Shown piece after piece: positions 11,635 to 23,113 of a stretch of 64,000 nucleotides of DNA (within the stretch, counting starts at the first letter, position 1; each line of letters opens with the position of its first letter). Source of the DNA: Aphelocoma coerulescens (lineage: Eukaryota; Chordata; Aves; Passeriformes; Corvidae); contig NW_027183981.1 in NCBI RefSeq assembly GCF_041296385.1, forward strand, positions 1,713,501 through 1,777,500, in the 5' to 3' direction. The notes under the pieces were generated by a model. It searched no databases. It worked only from the letters and a program-made list of their open reading frames with translations, and was not told the origin of the DNA. The position numbers were made by a program, and so were the translations under genes.

Positions 11635-14483
11635 CATGATTTAACACTGTCCCTACACATGCAGAGCTGTTGATCTTTAACTCTGATGTTCTACAGCATC
11701 TGTGGCTATAAAATACCACACACACCTGGTCAGCAGGGATGGCCGTGGTCTGTGGAAATCAGTGCTGAGGGGTTTATGCTGCTTTCCCCTTCCCCGCAGG
11801 GGGTTTTTATCTCCTCTCTGTGCTGCTGTTCTTGGGCTTTGGATTTGAGAGTGATCTTTGTTGAGCAGGATGTCCTGCCTACTCACACTTTGAGTCTCAC
11901 ACTGCTCAGACACTCCAAGGCCCTTGCACCTTGTGCCACGTGGTGCCATGCCAGTGTCCCCAAAGCCTCAGACGCTGTGTTCATGATGCCCATTGAAAAG
12001 GCTTCTATTTCAATGGAATGGAAGCTACTCTTAATTCCATCCCAATTATGCACTTCTCCTTTAGGAATGTTTCAGGCTGCTGCTTTTGGCACAGCTATGG
12101 CATCTTCTGGTTTGTTTCTCTGAGCCTTGCACAGCCATTGCTGCTGGGACATTGCTGGAATCGAGTCAGTTGGAAAGAGGTGTATTGCCACTGCTGTTCC
12201 AAGGCCAGTTCTGACCTCAGGTGAGCCTGCTGTGCTCAAATAGAGGTAGGCAGGACCTCTGTGCAGACCTTAGTCCCAGAAAGAACCCAAACATCAAATG
12301 GATCTAAAAGACTCTAAGAAGTGGGGAAAGACCCAAGGGGTTTTGCTCTATCGATCTCATTCTCCTTTTAAACAGAAGTAGCTTTTCTTCATGAAATGCA
12401 GCTCATTTGTCCCTCATTGCCATCTTGTTTTCCCACAAGTTGGCTGCTGGTCCATGCGGCCAGTGGAAGGGGACTTTCCAGAAAGATGAATACTGGGTTT
12501 TCAGGCCTTCCAGGAGCCCTTTCTGCATTTAGTTCCCAAGGTTTCCAGTTTCCATGGAACTTACTTTGACTGTCAGTTTCTGGATACTTGCTATCAAGCA
12601 GAACCTTTGCATGTGATGGTTGCATTCCAGTGTTGATCCCTTAAAAGTCTCTGTGCAATAAAGCAACCTGGTAGTAACTTCCTCCCTCCCACAGCTGCAA
12701 AATGAAGTAAATTCCAGCCACATTTCCACTTTCAAGGACGCAGAACATAAGAGGACAAGTGGCAAAATTCTAAATGTGCTGCTTAATCAAAGTGTGGTTT
12801 TCTGTGAGCAAGCCTGGGATTTGGTGAGGCCTGGCAGGTGTTTTATGGGCTCTGGTGTTCCCAGAGGTTCAGAGGAGCGCTGCCTGGACCAGGTTTTAAC
12901 CACGTTTTAAGCAGGTACTGAGAAGATGGTGCACTGGGATGCTGGAATCAATCCATTCCAGCTTTACATCATCTGTTTAAGGGATTTTACACCGTCAGCT
13001 GGTGCTGCTGAAGCTCTGCCTGTGTCACTGTGGCTTTTTTGTTTTGAAGGTTTCCTTGCACTCTTTAGCCCTTGTGACGTTCATTTTTCCAGGTGGCTGA
13101 CACAGCCTGCCCAGCCAGATGGAGCCAGCTGGGATTAGAGCTTCACCCTGTGCACACTGCAGCACCCTCAGGCTCAGGAAAGCGCGAGAAGAAAGCACAG
13201 CTCAGGTGACACAAGCTGGCCTGGGGTTCTTCCCCGAGAAAAGTGAAATGGGCCTCACAAAAGCCTCATTTCTCAGGAGCACAGATGAAAGCAGCAGAAT
13301 GCTTTCTGCCTGAACTTTCACTAATACAGTGCCCAGGAAAAGAAACCTGGTGGCTGGCAGGGAAGTCCCGGAGACAGGCATTGTCTGTGGAGTTGAGAAT
13401 TTCCCGGGGATGCCAGGAGAATGTGTTGCAAGACAGAGGCCTGAGGAATGGCTATCCCTAAAAATGCAAGTGTACTTAAAGCTTTAAAAATGACTTTCCA
13501 AAGCCGTATTTTACATTTTCTCTGGATATAATCCAGTTATACCCTACAGGATCCATTTGATCACTTATTATTTATTTCAATAGATGGCTTTTTTGGGCTG
13601 TGAATTGCATATAGAAATCACTTCTTTTGGTCTTGGAGAAACCATACAGACCTCTTTTTCTTTCTTATTTAGTGTCTGTCACGATGCTACAGAAATACTC
13701 TGAAAAGGCTGAGAAATGTTTGTGGCACTGAAAGATGATTTGTGCAGAACAGAAGGGGTGGTGCTCGGCCTGGAAGCACCAGTCCTGGTGTCCTATCCAG
13801 ATGCTTAATGCCCAAGGAGTCCTGGAAGGGTCCCGAGGCAGGAATTTGTGACCCTGATGGTTTTCATGTACCCCCACTCTGCCCATGGGCCCAGGAGTCC
13901 CCTTTCAGCCAGCCCAGGCCCGTGCTCTTGCTGCTCCTCGTCTTCCCTGTGCTGCTCCTGGACGGGCCCTTTGCATGAGCTGAGACACAGGACTAGGTTG
14001 TCTTCCTCCCCACTGTCATTCCTGGAGCAGATGCCCAGGGCCAGCATTTACTGTCTCTACCTAAGAAGTGTACGTGGGGATTTTTGCTATGAAATCTGGA
14101 TGTCCTCCACTCCACTTTTCTTTTCTCAGCAGGAAGAAAGGGAATGTCCCTGCTTCTTAGACCAGTGCCATTTCTTTCAAAGGATTCTCACCAACTCTTT
14201 CCCCATTTCATGGTTCTGTTTCTTTTACTCCCTGTTCCACCTGAGTTTATCAGTTTCAGTAGACAAGGACCAAATAGACAGAGAGTAATCAAAGTGCAAA
14301 ACAAAGCAGAAGGATTGAGAATGGAGAGCTAGCTCAACAATTTAAGAATAAATCTCTGCAGGTTTTCCATGTGTTTTCCACAAACAGGCTGCTTTTGCAG
14401 CCTACAATCGCTGCAAACGTTCAGGAGGGACAAGAGTAGAAAGCCAAAACCTTATCCTAAATCTCTCCCACTCCCCCCTCACA
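11635..14483. other. No recognisable gene or repeat
   Basis: About 2.8 kb without any feature I can support. Open frames are short and unremarkable. 13860-14050 is moderately GC-rich but shows no exon signature. Confidence 0.6.
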
Positions 14484-14657
14484 TGTGATGGAGGGAGGCA
14501 GGGAGGGAGGGACGGAGGGAGGAAAGGAAAGGAAGGAAGGAAGGTAGGGAAGGTAGGGAAGGTAGGGAAGGCAGGCAGGAAGGCAGGCAGGAGGGCAGGC
14601 AGGAAGGCAGGCAGGAAGGCAGGCAGGCAGGCAGGAAGGAAGGAAGGAAGGAAGGGC
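14484..14657. repeat. Purine microsatellite (GGAA / GGCA)n
   Basis: About 170 bp of GGAGGGA, GGAAGGAA and GGCAGGCAGGAA units, all purine-rich on the plus strand. It sits immediately upstream of the integrase remnant and probably expanded inside or at the edge of that ERV. Confidence 0.95.
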
Positions 14658-15470
14658 AATTGTAGCGACGTGCCCTTGCTGTCAACAGTACCAGGTACCA
14701 TCTTTGGGCACAGGGGTAAACCCCCACGGCCTCAGCAGCTGCCAATTGTGGCAGACAGATGTCACCCTTGTCCCCCAGTTTGGGAGACTGAAATACGTCC
14801 ATTTGTCAGTAGACACTTTCTCTGGAGCCATCTTTGCATCTGCCCTGCGGGAGAAAAGGCAACAGACGTGATAAAACACTTTCTCCTTGCCTTTTCCACC
14901 CTGGGAGTGCCCAAAGAAGTGACAACGGACAACGGTCCTGCCTATGTTTCTAATAATTTGCAAGATTTCTTTAGTCAGTGGGGCACCCAGCACACCACAG
15001 GCATACCTCACTCCCCCACAGGACAGTCTATTGTTGAAAGGACCCACCAAACTCTCCAGAGGGTCCTTGACCAACAAGGCGGAGGTGCAGAGGTTGATTC
15101 TCCCATTGTGAGACTCTGCAAAGCTCTCTTTACCATCAATTTCTTAAACCACTCCTTCTCAGAACCCACCCCTCCCCCAGTGTTCCGACACTTTACCAAT
15201 GCCACACAGGCCAAATTAAAGGAACAGCCGCCAGTGCTGGTCAAGGATCCAGAGAGCTGTCAAATTCGGGGACCCTTTCCCCACCTGGGGGAGGGGATAT
15301 GCTTGTGTTTCCACACCAGCAGGTTTGAAATGGGTGCTGGGAAAGAATATCAAGCCCTACCTTGGACCACTGACAACAGCCCCCGAAGACACAAGAAAAA
15401 ACACAGATAACCCTGACCCTGAAGCAGACAAAGACGAGACTAGTGCCGCCTGGAGGCGACGGCGACGCCA
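14658..15470 (+). pseudogene. pol: ERV pol integrase, class II (betaretrovirus-like), frameshifted
   Basis: Integrase landmarks appear in order but in more than one frame. First come the end of the zinc domain (CPCCQQ) and GVNPHGL at 14665-14730. Then comes WQTDVT with the first catalytic Asp (about 14747-14765). TTDNGPAYVS holds the second Asp and GQSIVERTHQTL the catalytic Glu (about 14920-15060). The C-terminal DNA-binding part follows (about 15290-15370). Breaks lie near 14860 and 15290. The family inserts viral DNA into the genome, and this copy cannot. Everything upstream (gag, protease, RT) is missing and replaced by the microsatellite. The arginine-rich end near 15450 is the usual pol/env overlap region. 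Confidence 0.85.
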
Positions 15471-16163
15471 AGTGACAAGCCACGTGAACATCTAATTTGG
15501 GGCCCCTCCAGACTGTTTCAGTTTAAAATCCCCCTGAACCCCCCTGACCTTCCCTCATGGTTTCCCTGCCCGAATAAACCCTTCCCCTTCCTATACCCTG
15601 TACCTACCTTCTTTTTTGAAGAGGGGGGATGGAAAAGGGAAATTGATAAAGGGAGAATGAACATTTCCAGTTTCAGGTATTCTCGAGTGACTCGACCTTT
15701 CAATAATCTTGCCATGATCCTTAACATCCTTGTTTGAGACCCTTACAGAGACATCGGCCCCAACTCCCCCATGGAACCCGGCACCTGTCACCCTGCCGTC
15801 TCCTAGATGTCCCTAACCTGAGCAAGTACCCAGAGACGCTGCTGTGGCTGCGGATGCTGTGGCTGATGAGAGCATGGAAATAGCAGCCTCGGTAGCCCAG
15901 AAAGGTCCACCACATCCAGCACCGTCAAAAAGGAACTCGGGAATTGTTGGGACATTGGGAACTCGGGGGAGGGGTTGCTTCCCTCCTGAGGCTTTGGGGG
16001 TGTTTCTGGTTGTTCTGCCATCCATTCGTTGTTTCCAATACCGCCACAACCCTGGATGCTCACTGCTAAAATCAAAATCCACTTTCCCCGCTCACAGAAA
16101 GGGGAAGAATGGTTCCCACCTTAGTTAGTTGCAAGTAATTGGGGGAGGCCTCCTTTTAAAGTA
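15471..16163 (+). other. Remaining ERV interior, env region not recognisable
   Basis: Between integrase and the 3' LTR about 0.7 kb remains where env should be. No frame gives a convincing surface or transmembrane protein. Stops are frequent and the length is far below a normal env, so most of env has been deleted. Confidence 0.5.
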
Positions 16164-16176
16164 AATTAGGGGGAGA
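16164..16176 (+). promoter_or_regulatory. Polypurine tract of the ERV
   Basis: AATTAGGGGGAGA directly abuts the LTR start, as expected for the plus-strand primer. Confidence 0.75.
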
Positions 16177-16803
16177 TGTAGCAGGGGCTCAGTGCACGTC
16201 ACACCCCTCAAGTTTCCCTAAAAGTGGTCTCTCCTAACAACACTGTGCTAGAAAGCTCTCCCTTTGTCTAGATTCTGCTGGTCACTGGCCCTCTCCCCCC
16301 TCCCATCCCTTTCCCCATTGGCCCCTGTTCTGTCATTCAACCTTGCCTCTGCCCCCTAGCCCTCAGACTATTGCTATTGGATGCTCTGCCCGCCTTTGGG
16401 AGTTTTTGGGATCAAACTGGCACGGGCTTTTGATTTGGTGTTCTTTTTGCCTCTGCCTCCCTTCGGGTGTGTTGCCACTAAAGGCCTCGGAATTGCATGC
16501 AGAGAACCCCTCTCACCCCTCTGTCTCTGGTTCATGCACAGACTGTGTGTGTGAGCGGGTGGATACTCCTCCTAAACCATAGTGAAGGTACAGAGGCCCT
16601 TTAGAGGGACCACACCCATGGAGCCACTAGGGTCAGGTCTTCCACTCCACTGCAAATTGTGTCAGCAAAAGAGCTTCTCAAGCTGCAGCTATAACCCTTC
16701 TGGAAGGTTCTCACAGAAACCACACCTGGAGTTCTTTGCCTACCTGACCTGCAGTCCTGTCTGCACTTTGTGTGTGTCCAGCCTTTGATTGCTTCAGGCT
16801 ACA
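16177..16803 (+). repeat. 3' LTR of the class II ERV
   Basis: 627 bp bounded by the perfect 6 bp inverted ends TGTAGC and GCTACA. The left end follows a polypurine tract. Its right end is about 100 bp upstream of the TATA-like sequence in front of the ITPRIPL1-like gene. Confidence 0.82.
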
Positions 16804-17251
16804 CTGAGTGCCTGAGCTGGGCTGGAGACAAAGGGTGCTGCTGGCCTGGCTGTGCTGTGCTGTGCCCCCTGTGACATCCCGGGCGACGTGTCACAATGGG
16901 GGCAGCTCTAAAAGGCCCCAGCAGGTAACGCTGGCCCTGTATTGCTTGGGCAAGCGGTGAGTGCACACGTGGCGGGGAGGCTGGGCTGGGGACGAGGGCC
17001 GGGGCGGAAACGCTGCACCCGAGGCTGGCTTGTCCCCCTGCATGCAGGGACAGCCCCTCATGGGAGAGCCTGGGGCAGGGCACGGTGCCGCTGCTGCTGG
17101 GGCAGCGGGACAGGCCTTGCTGCCTGCCAGCTGTCTGGGGCCCTGTCCTTCCTGGCCCCAGATGCCTGTGACTGCCGTCCCTGCTGCCCCCAGTGGCAGC
17201 TGCCTCCCTCCCCAGCCCACTCAAGGCCTTCTCTCCATCCTCCTGCAGACC
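16804..17251 (+). promoter_or_regulatory. Probable promoter, 5' UTR exon and intron of the ITPRIPL1-like gene
   Basis: A TATA-like CTCTAAAAGG lies near 16906. A donor-like CAG/GTAACG near 16926 and an acceptor TCCTGCAG at 17242-17249 suggest a short non-coding first exon. The acceptor lies just before the ACCATGG start context. The intron would be about 320 bp. Exon use is inference. Confidence 0.45.
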
Positions 17252-18952
17252 ATGGGTCACTGGCTGTTCTGGCTCTTGCTCTTGCAAAGCCTTATCCCGT
17301 ACCCGCAGCCCGCAGGAGATGCTTTGGATGAGGCGAGGCGTCTGAGCATGGAGGTGCATGCGATGCACCAGGAAGTGGAGAGGATTCTTCTGGAGCGGGA
17401 GGTGGAGCAGCTTATGCTGAGGCAGAGTGGAGGGGCCTGGGGAGACCTGCCGTGGTCTGCCTTGCAGCACTGGCAGGTCTGGGAATTTGCTGGGCTCCTG
17501 CTCCTTCTCTTGGCCCTATGGTTTATCTGGCGGAAAAGGAGCCTGAGGAGAGAGGAACGTGAAGAAGAAAATGATGGTGCAAATGAAGAGGAAGTCAGAA
17601 ATGCGGATGCAAACCAAGAAGAAGATGTTGGAAATGAAGAAGAAGAAGAAGCCAATGATGCCAATCGGGAGGAAGACAACAATGATGATGGCAATGTACA
17701 GCAAGTCGGCAATGTTGCTGCAAATGAAGAAGACGATGTTGGAAATGAAGTTGTCCGTGAGGCTGCAAATGCAGAAAACAACAATGATGCTGCAAATGGA
17801 GTCCAAGAAGAAGAGGACGAGGGTGAAGATAACTTCGGAAGGATTGCAATGGAGCGCATCCAGTGGCCTGTAGAGGACCTGCAGGAAGGCTGTGAGTGGA
17901 CAACCAACCTGATGGACAATTTTGCCATTTACTTTGGCCACGTCTTGTCCAACAGTTTCTACCCGGTGCTGCAACGAGCCATCGGGGTGGGCAGTGCCTT
18001 CGAAGGTTGGAGTCCCCGTGAGCAGGATGTTGTGTACCGTGTGCTGGTACCCATGAATCCTCCCCGAGGCCACTCCTTCCAGCTGGAGCTGGACACTGCA
18101 GGGCAGAGGCGCGGGAGGAACTTCCGTGTCCGCGTGCAGCTGGAGTGCACCTGCAGCAGGGAGCAGCAGGGTGAGAAGATGCTGTGCTTCCTGCACCAGC
18201 CCCAGGAGGAGCTGCGGAGCAATCAGCATGCCAGCCTCCTACACACCCTGTGCACCGGCTCCTACCTCGACGTGCAGAAAACTGCCCGCTGGTTCTACCA
18301 ACTGGTGAGAGCAATCTGGCCAGCTTTGCCTCAGTCCCACAATTGGCATTTAGTGCTGCTGCCCTCCAGACGCTCCTGCCAATTCCAGGCGAGCAACGGC
18401 GCAGCAAGCTTCCGCATTGAGGTGCTGTTTGGGGTGCGGCAAGGCGACTCAGACATCTTTGTGAGCAGCCAGCCGAGGGAGGCCTGCACGCCAAGCACAA
18501 CATGGCCTGAGAGCTACGCCGTGGCAGAGATGAAGTTCTTCAAGTCCATCGCCAGGCAGGCCCCCCCTGACAGCTTGCACCTCAAATGCCTGCAGTTCTT
18601 CAGCCGTCTGCAGCTGGGCTCAGGCTTTTCCACCTACACCATCAAGACCATTGTCATGCACCTCCTGTCCATCATCCCCGTGTCACGGTGGCGCAGGAGA
18701 GATTTTGTCAGGCGACTGGTGGATATCAGCGAGGGCCTGCGCTTCTGCGTGCAAGTGAGATGCCTCAACCACTTCATCGTGGGCAACCGGAGCCTTCCTG
18801 GGGAGATCAGGTTGCCCCCAGAGGTGCAGATGGCCGAGATGTGCAATCTCTTCCACCACCTGGTGATGGATCCCGTTGCCCACTCCCAGGCGATGAGTGA
18901 GTACGTGGATCTGCGAAAGCGGTTCACACGAACCCTGAACGATGAGCACTGA
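17252..18952 (+). CDS. ITPRIPL1-like protein (inositol trisphosphate receptor-interacting protein family)
   Basis: A 566-residue protein in one coding exon. Residues 1-22 are a signal peptide (MGHWLFWLLLLQSLIPYPQP). A short helical segment follows (HQEVERILLEREVEQL, ~38-55). Next is a transmembrane helix (FAGLLLLLLALWFIWRKR, ~76-93). A very acidic Asn/Glu/Asp-rich stretch spans ~95-195. The Mab-21-like ITPRIP domain runs to the end (WPVEDLQEGCEWT, then CSREQQGEKMLCFLHQPQEE and LCTGSYLDVQKTARWFYQLV). The layout matches a type I membrane protein of the ITPRIP/ITPRIPL family, whose founder modulates inositol trisphosphate receptors. The biochemical role of the bird paralogues is unknown. The frame is open further upstream to 16961, but the start at 17252 is preferred for its ACCATGG context, the signal peptide and the splice acceptor just before it. 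No breaks are seen. A class II LTR lies close upstream. Confidence 0.9.
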   Translation: MGHWLFWLLLLQSLIPYPQPAGDALDEARRLSMEVHAMHQEVERILLEREVEQLMLRQSGGAWGDLPWSALQHWQVWEFAGLLLLLLALWFIWRKRSLRREEREEENDGANEEEVRNADANQEEDVGNEEEEEANDANREEDNNDDGNVQQVGNVAANEEDDVGNEVVREAANAENNNDAANGVQEEEDEGEDNFGRIAMERIQWPVEDLQEGCEWTTNLMDNFAIYFGHVLSNSFYPVLQRAIGVGSAFEGWSPREQDVVYRVLVPMNPPRGHSFQLELDTAGQRRGRNFRVRVQLECTCSREQQGEKMLCFLHQPQEELRSNQHASLLHTLCTGSYLDVQKTARWFYQLVRAIWPALPQSHNWHLVLLPSRRSCQFQASNGAASFRIEVLFGVRQGDSDIFVSSQPREACTPSTTWPESYAVAEMKFFKSIARQAPPDSLHLKCLQFFSRLQLGSGFSTYTIKTIVMHLLSIIPVSRWRRRDFVRRLVDISEGLRFCVQVRCLNHFIVGNRSLPGEIRLPPEVQMAEMCNLFHHLVMDPVAHSQAMSEYVDLRKRFTRTLNDEH

Positions 18953-20410
18953 AAGAGCTTCTCCTGCTTAGAGCTGTGCTTGTGGGGCCGGCAGCTGGCA
19001 GCAGAGAAGCCCCTCATTGTACAGGGGAAAAGAAGGAACAGTGTGGGACACAGAGAGGGAAGGGAAAATGCTGTGCAGCAGCACTCTGCCAGCAGCAGCA
19101 GCAGCAGCAGCAGCGGTGTCATCTCAACAGTCTCCTCAGCACTGCATGCACGGATGACCGGGTTGGCTACACAGATCAGGGACCACGCAAGAGGAAATAC
19201 TCTGATTCCATTTTGTGTTCTCTGGGCTCTGTGGGCACAATCTGCTCCCTGGGCTGCAGCTGACGCTGACCGGAGCGTGCAGAATGTGGGGAGGGCACTG
19301 CTCAACAGACAGTGGGAATTGCTGCCACACCTTTCCTCAAGAGCAAAAGAACATTCGGGGAGTCAAAGCTGATGGAGCTGAAGAGGCCGTGCCCAGGGGC
19401 CTTGTGAGAGAGACTCCCATTAGCACCAGGACTGCGACTGCCCCCAACTCTTTCTCAGACTCCACTTTCCCTCGGAGAGCTTCACCTTGTGCAAAGATGC
19501 AGATCTGCGAATGCCAGAGGAGTTAACGTTTGGAAGGAGCACCGGTGGGATCATCTTGGCCAGGGCTACTCCAGCAGGGTCTTCCCGCTGCGCCTTGCAA
19601 AGGATTGCCTTCAGATGGTTCTTGACTATCTGCGCTCAGGGAGACTCCACAACCTCTGGGCAATGTGCTGCAGTGCTCGCTCACTGCGCTGAATGCCAGA
19701 TGTGCTGCAGAGCTGCTTGAAGTCAGCAGAGAATTGATGGGGCTGCTTGAGAAAAACATCAGCTGGGCCTCTCAGCTCTCTTGCCCCTGGCTGCAGCAAG
19801 GCCTAAGCACAGAATGACGTCTGCAGTGAAGCAGAGGCCTCTCGGCCCCATGTTGTTTCCCTGAGGCCCAGAAGAGCACCTGCACCTCTCTAGCACCATC
19901 GGCCTCACTGCCCTTCACTGTGCAGAACAAGCTGTCGTACAAATCTGGTCCTTCAAGGAGAAGAGGATGTGTGCAAAGACTCCGGCCCAGGTCCCACGGC
20001 CTTTCCCGCCTCCTCAGCAGGTGCAGGGCCATGGCAAGGTTGATTCTACCTCCTCGTATCATTTCCATCTCCAAAACAAGTCACCCAGATCCGCACTGAG
20101 CCCTACTTGCATATGACCTTTGCCGCTCCTGAGGATTCGCACCAAGAGAGCGCCTGCCTTATGTGCACGGCCAAAGCCACCAAAGCCTAGCTGTAACCAG
20201 CAATTGTTCCCGGCCTTTGGCAAGGGCCAAAACTTAGAGGAGGAAAGAAGCGGGAATGTGGGACAGAAAAAGGAAACAGAAACAGGGAACAAAAGACCAA
20301 GGGGAACAATCAGCGCTGCTTGCCCGCCATCAGCCAATGGACGGTGTCTCTCCATTTCCCCAGAAGGGACACCTTTGGGTCTGACTGTGTCGGAGCTGGC
20401 CAAAAACTGT
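18953..20410 (+). other. 3' UTR and unassigned sequence; (CAG)n at 19090-19113
   Basis: The first few hundred bases are probably 3' UTR of the ITPRIPL1-like gene. A (CAG)8 microsatellite lies at 19090-19113. From about 19490 to 20200 plus-strand frames keep a protein-like composition but carry many stops (for example AKDCLQMVLDYLRSG at ~19595-19640). This looks like an old coding fragment that I cannot assign to a family. Confidence 0.45.
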
Positions 20411-21112
20411 GACTATATAAGAATCTAGATTTTTATTTCATAGATGTATATAGATCATCTATACATAGTGGATACTCTAAAGTTTATTAATGATCATATA
20501 TAATAGTATAGTATAATCAAACAAAACAATACACTAATCTAAATAATAGAAAAGATACCAAATACGTCATTATTCTATGATAAAATAGAATGAAAATGAT
20601 CAAATGATCATCTAGATAAAATATGCTACAAAATATTTAGAAAGAGTTGAGTAGGTAATTAGGTTTAAATAATAACAATATAGCACATATTTAGTGTCAC
20701 TATCTGTTGTGACACATAATATTGCTCTCAGTGCATTTATGTCTGGAAAGATTTTAAGAAAATAGATCCATTTATGACATGCCTATGATAGATTACCTCG
20801 ATGATATTATTTTTATGCACAAGTCAAGCCTTGTATAGTGTCGCTCTCTGCTGGGACATCTACTCATGCTCTACAGTTAGTGCATTTATGAGTGGAAGGC
20901 CAGAAGCTGCTTTGTCCTTGCTTCAATAAACGACAATATTCCAGAATCTGGAGCGTGCAAGACTTGATTGATCTCAGCCAGACCCAGAGCATTGGTAAAT
21001 CTCAGGCGCTGGCAATCTGGGCTCGTGAACAGTCTCCTTGAACTCAGCCCAACTTAGCATGCTGAAGCGGTTCTAAGCAGAAATGAAGGCCAGCTGCCCC
21101 GGGATCCTGTGA
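20411..21112. other. AT-rich block followed by unassigned sequence
   Basis: 20411-20700 is strikingly AT-rich compared with its surroundings. A sequence containing GTGACA...GTGCATTTATG occurs twice (about 20693-20745 and 20837-20898), a weak ~145 bp tandem pair. AATAAA is present at about 20924-20930. It could be an old LTR, but no boundaries are clear. Confidence 0.4.
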
Positions 21113-21395
21113 TCACAGAATCACAGAAGGCCTTGGCTTGGGAGGCTCCTTGAAAATCGTCTTGTTGCGAGCCTGCTGCCAAGGGCAGGGACACCTCCCA
21201 CTAGGCCAGGTTGCTCTGAGCCCCGGCCAAGCTGGCCTGGAACACTGCCAGCCATGGGGCAGCCACAGCTTCTGTGGGCAGCGTGGGCCAGGGCCTCGCC
21301 AGCCTCCGAGCCCAGAATTTCTTGCACATCTCCAGCCTAAGCCCACCCTCTGTCAGTGGCAAGCCACTGCCCCTGGGGCTGTGCCTCCAGGCCCT
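21113..21395 (-). mobile_element. CR1 LINE 3' fragment
   Basis: Begins with the reversed CR1 tail GATCACAGAATCACAGAAGG and continues with the block CCACTAGGCCAGGTTGCTC. 21396-21721, between this and the next LTR, holds nothing recognisable. Confidence 0.88.
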
Positions 21396-21721
21396 TGGGA
21401 ACAGCCCCTCTGCAGGTCTCGGCTGGGCCTCGTGCAGGGACTGAAAGGCCACAGGAAGGTGCCCCCGGAGAAGCCCTTGGAGAGCACTGGGGCCACGAGT
21501 GCCACCATCAGGGCAGCAGGCAGGGCCTGGCGCGGCCAGCGGGGCCAAAGGGCACAGGGCACAGGGCGCTGAGGCCCTGCCAGCCGGAGCTGGCGGCTCC
21601 GCTGTGCGGCCGGCAGAGAGCCGTGGGAGATGCGTGCAGCAGCAAGGACACAGGGCTTCTTGATGGGTCAGAAAGCAGAGAAGAGCTTGAGAATGGTCTC
21701 TGAAGGATTAGGGCCTCTCCC

Positions 21722-22218
21722 TGTGCGGAAAAAATTCACAACACCCGAGGTTTAGTCTGGAAAAGACACACAGGTGTCCTGTAGTCTTATTGGAATAAAG
21801 GCAGAGGCCACGGGACATTTCTCATGGCGTGTCTCCAATTGTTGTGGGGCGCAGCCTCCTTTTTGATCCTAATTTCCAGGTGCATCACCCTCTTCCTTCC
21901 CCCATTGCCTGAGGTACTCGGAAGGTACAGACTTCCCAAGTCGCCGTCTCTATGGCCCCCTCTAATATGCACCCTCTGGTTTCTTTATATACAGATCTAG
22001 AACCAAACACTATTCTTAACTCTCTTAAGCCTTTGTTCTTCTTCTCTAAGTTCAGGAATTTCACACGGCCTTGGCTGAGCAACAGTGCGTGCCAATCAGT
22101 AACATTTTCTAGAAGGGAGAACTTCTTTTGTGCCTTCCCTATCTGTGAGTTCCTGGCCCTATGGACAAGCAGATTCACGCTATCTGTGTGTCAAGACACA
22201 TTTCTCTTATTCCTTTCA
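21722..22218 (-). repeat. Solo LTR, family A
   Basis: On the minus strand it begins TGAAAGGAATAAG and ends TTTTTTCCGCACA, about 497 bp. It contains an AATAAGAC/GGAATAAAGG-like poly(A) region near 21795. It shares blocks in the same order with the LTR at 51714-52175, including the stretch around GAGGCGGCATCC / GAGGCTGCGCCC and the TCGGAAGTCTG region, so the two belong to one family. Confidence 0.78.
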
Positions 22219-22239
22219 TCCCCCTCCAAAAAGGTAGCG

Positions 22240-23113
22240 AGATCAAGAGCTCAACTGAAGTGCTTCCTCGCCACTTTGTGCAGCATGGCCAACAAAGTGC
22301 AGCAGCTGGGAGTGGTTGCAGGTCGGGAAAAGCGGGACATGGTTGCCATGCCAGAGCCATGGTGGGATGAGTCCCACACTGGAGCACTGTTGCTGATGGC
22401 TAGAAAGCCTTCAGAAGGGACAGGCAAGGGAGGAGAGGCGCTGGGGTTGGTGTCTGTGTAAGGGAGGATTCCAACTGTCTCGAGCTTCATGCTGGTGCTG
22501 ATGGGGTTGAGTATTCATGGGCGAAGGCCAACAAGGCAGATTTCGTGGAGGGGCTCTGGTATAAAGCAGGCAGGCAGCGTGAAGAGGCAGGCAAGATATT
22601 CCCTGAGTAGCTGGGAGAAATGTCAGCATCACTCACCCTTGCTCTCTTTGGAGAGTTCAGTGGAGCAGCTGTAAGTTTCCTGGAGTCTTGGGATGAGTTT
22701 TGGGCCCCTCCCATCAAGCAAGACCTTGAGAGGCTGGAGTGTGTGCAGAGAAGAGAAGGGAAGGGAAGGGAGCTGGGGAAGAGGCTGGAGAAGAAGTCTG
22801 ATGAGCAGGGGCTGAGGGAGCTGCAGGGGCTGACACTGGAGAAGAGCAGGATCAGACAGGAACCTTCTCACTGCCTGCAACTCCCAGACAGGAGGGTGGA
22901 GCTAGTGCAGGTCAGGCTCTGCTCCCAAGGGACAGGAGAAGAAGAAATGGCCTCAAGTTGTGCCAGGAGTGCTTTACATTGGGTATTAGGGCAAAGGGTC
23001 TCCTCTGAAAGGGTTGTCAAGCACTGGCACAGGCCACCCATGGAATTGAGGCGATTGCCATGCCTGCAGGGACTTAAGGAATGTGTGGATGTGGCACCTG
23101 GGGATGTGCTCTG
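22240..23113 (+). mobile_element. CR1 LINE with internal deletion
   Basis: 22280-22465 encodes the start of CR1 ORF2 endonuclease (MANKVQQLG, then VAMPEPWWDESHTG, equivalent to the conserved ETWWDESH motif). 22690-23113 is the CR1 3' region (AGGGGCTGAGGGAGCTGCAG and following). The reverse transcriptase between them is missing, so this is a 5' plus 3' composite. Confidence 0.8.

Noticed and set aside
16961..17251. Upstream in-frame ATG extending the ITPRIPL1-like protein by 97 residues
   Set aside because: The extension is low-complexity, would bury the signal peptide, and crosses a likely splice acceptor. The ATG at 17252 has an ideal context.
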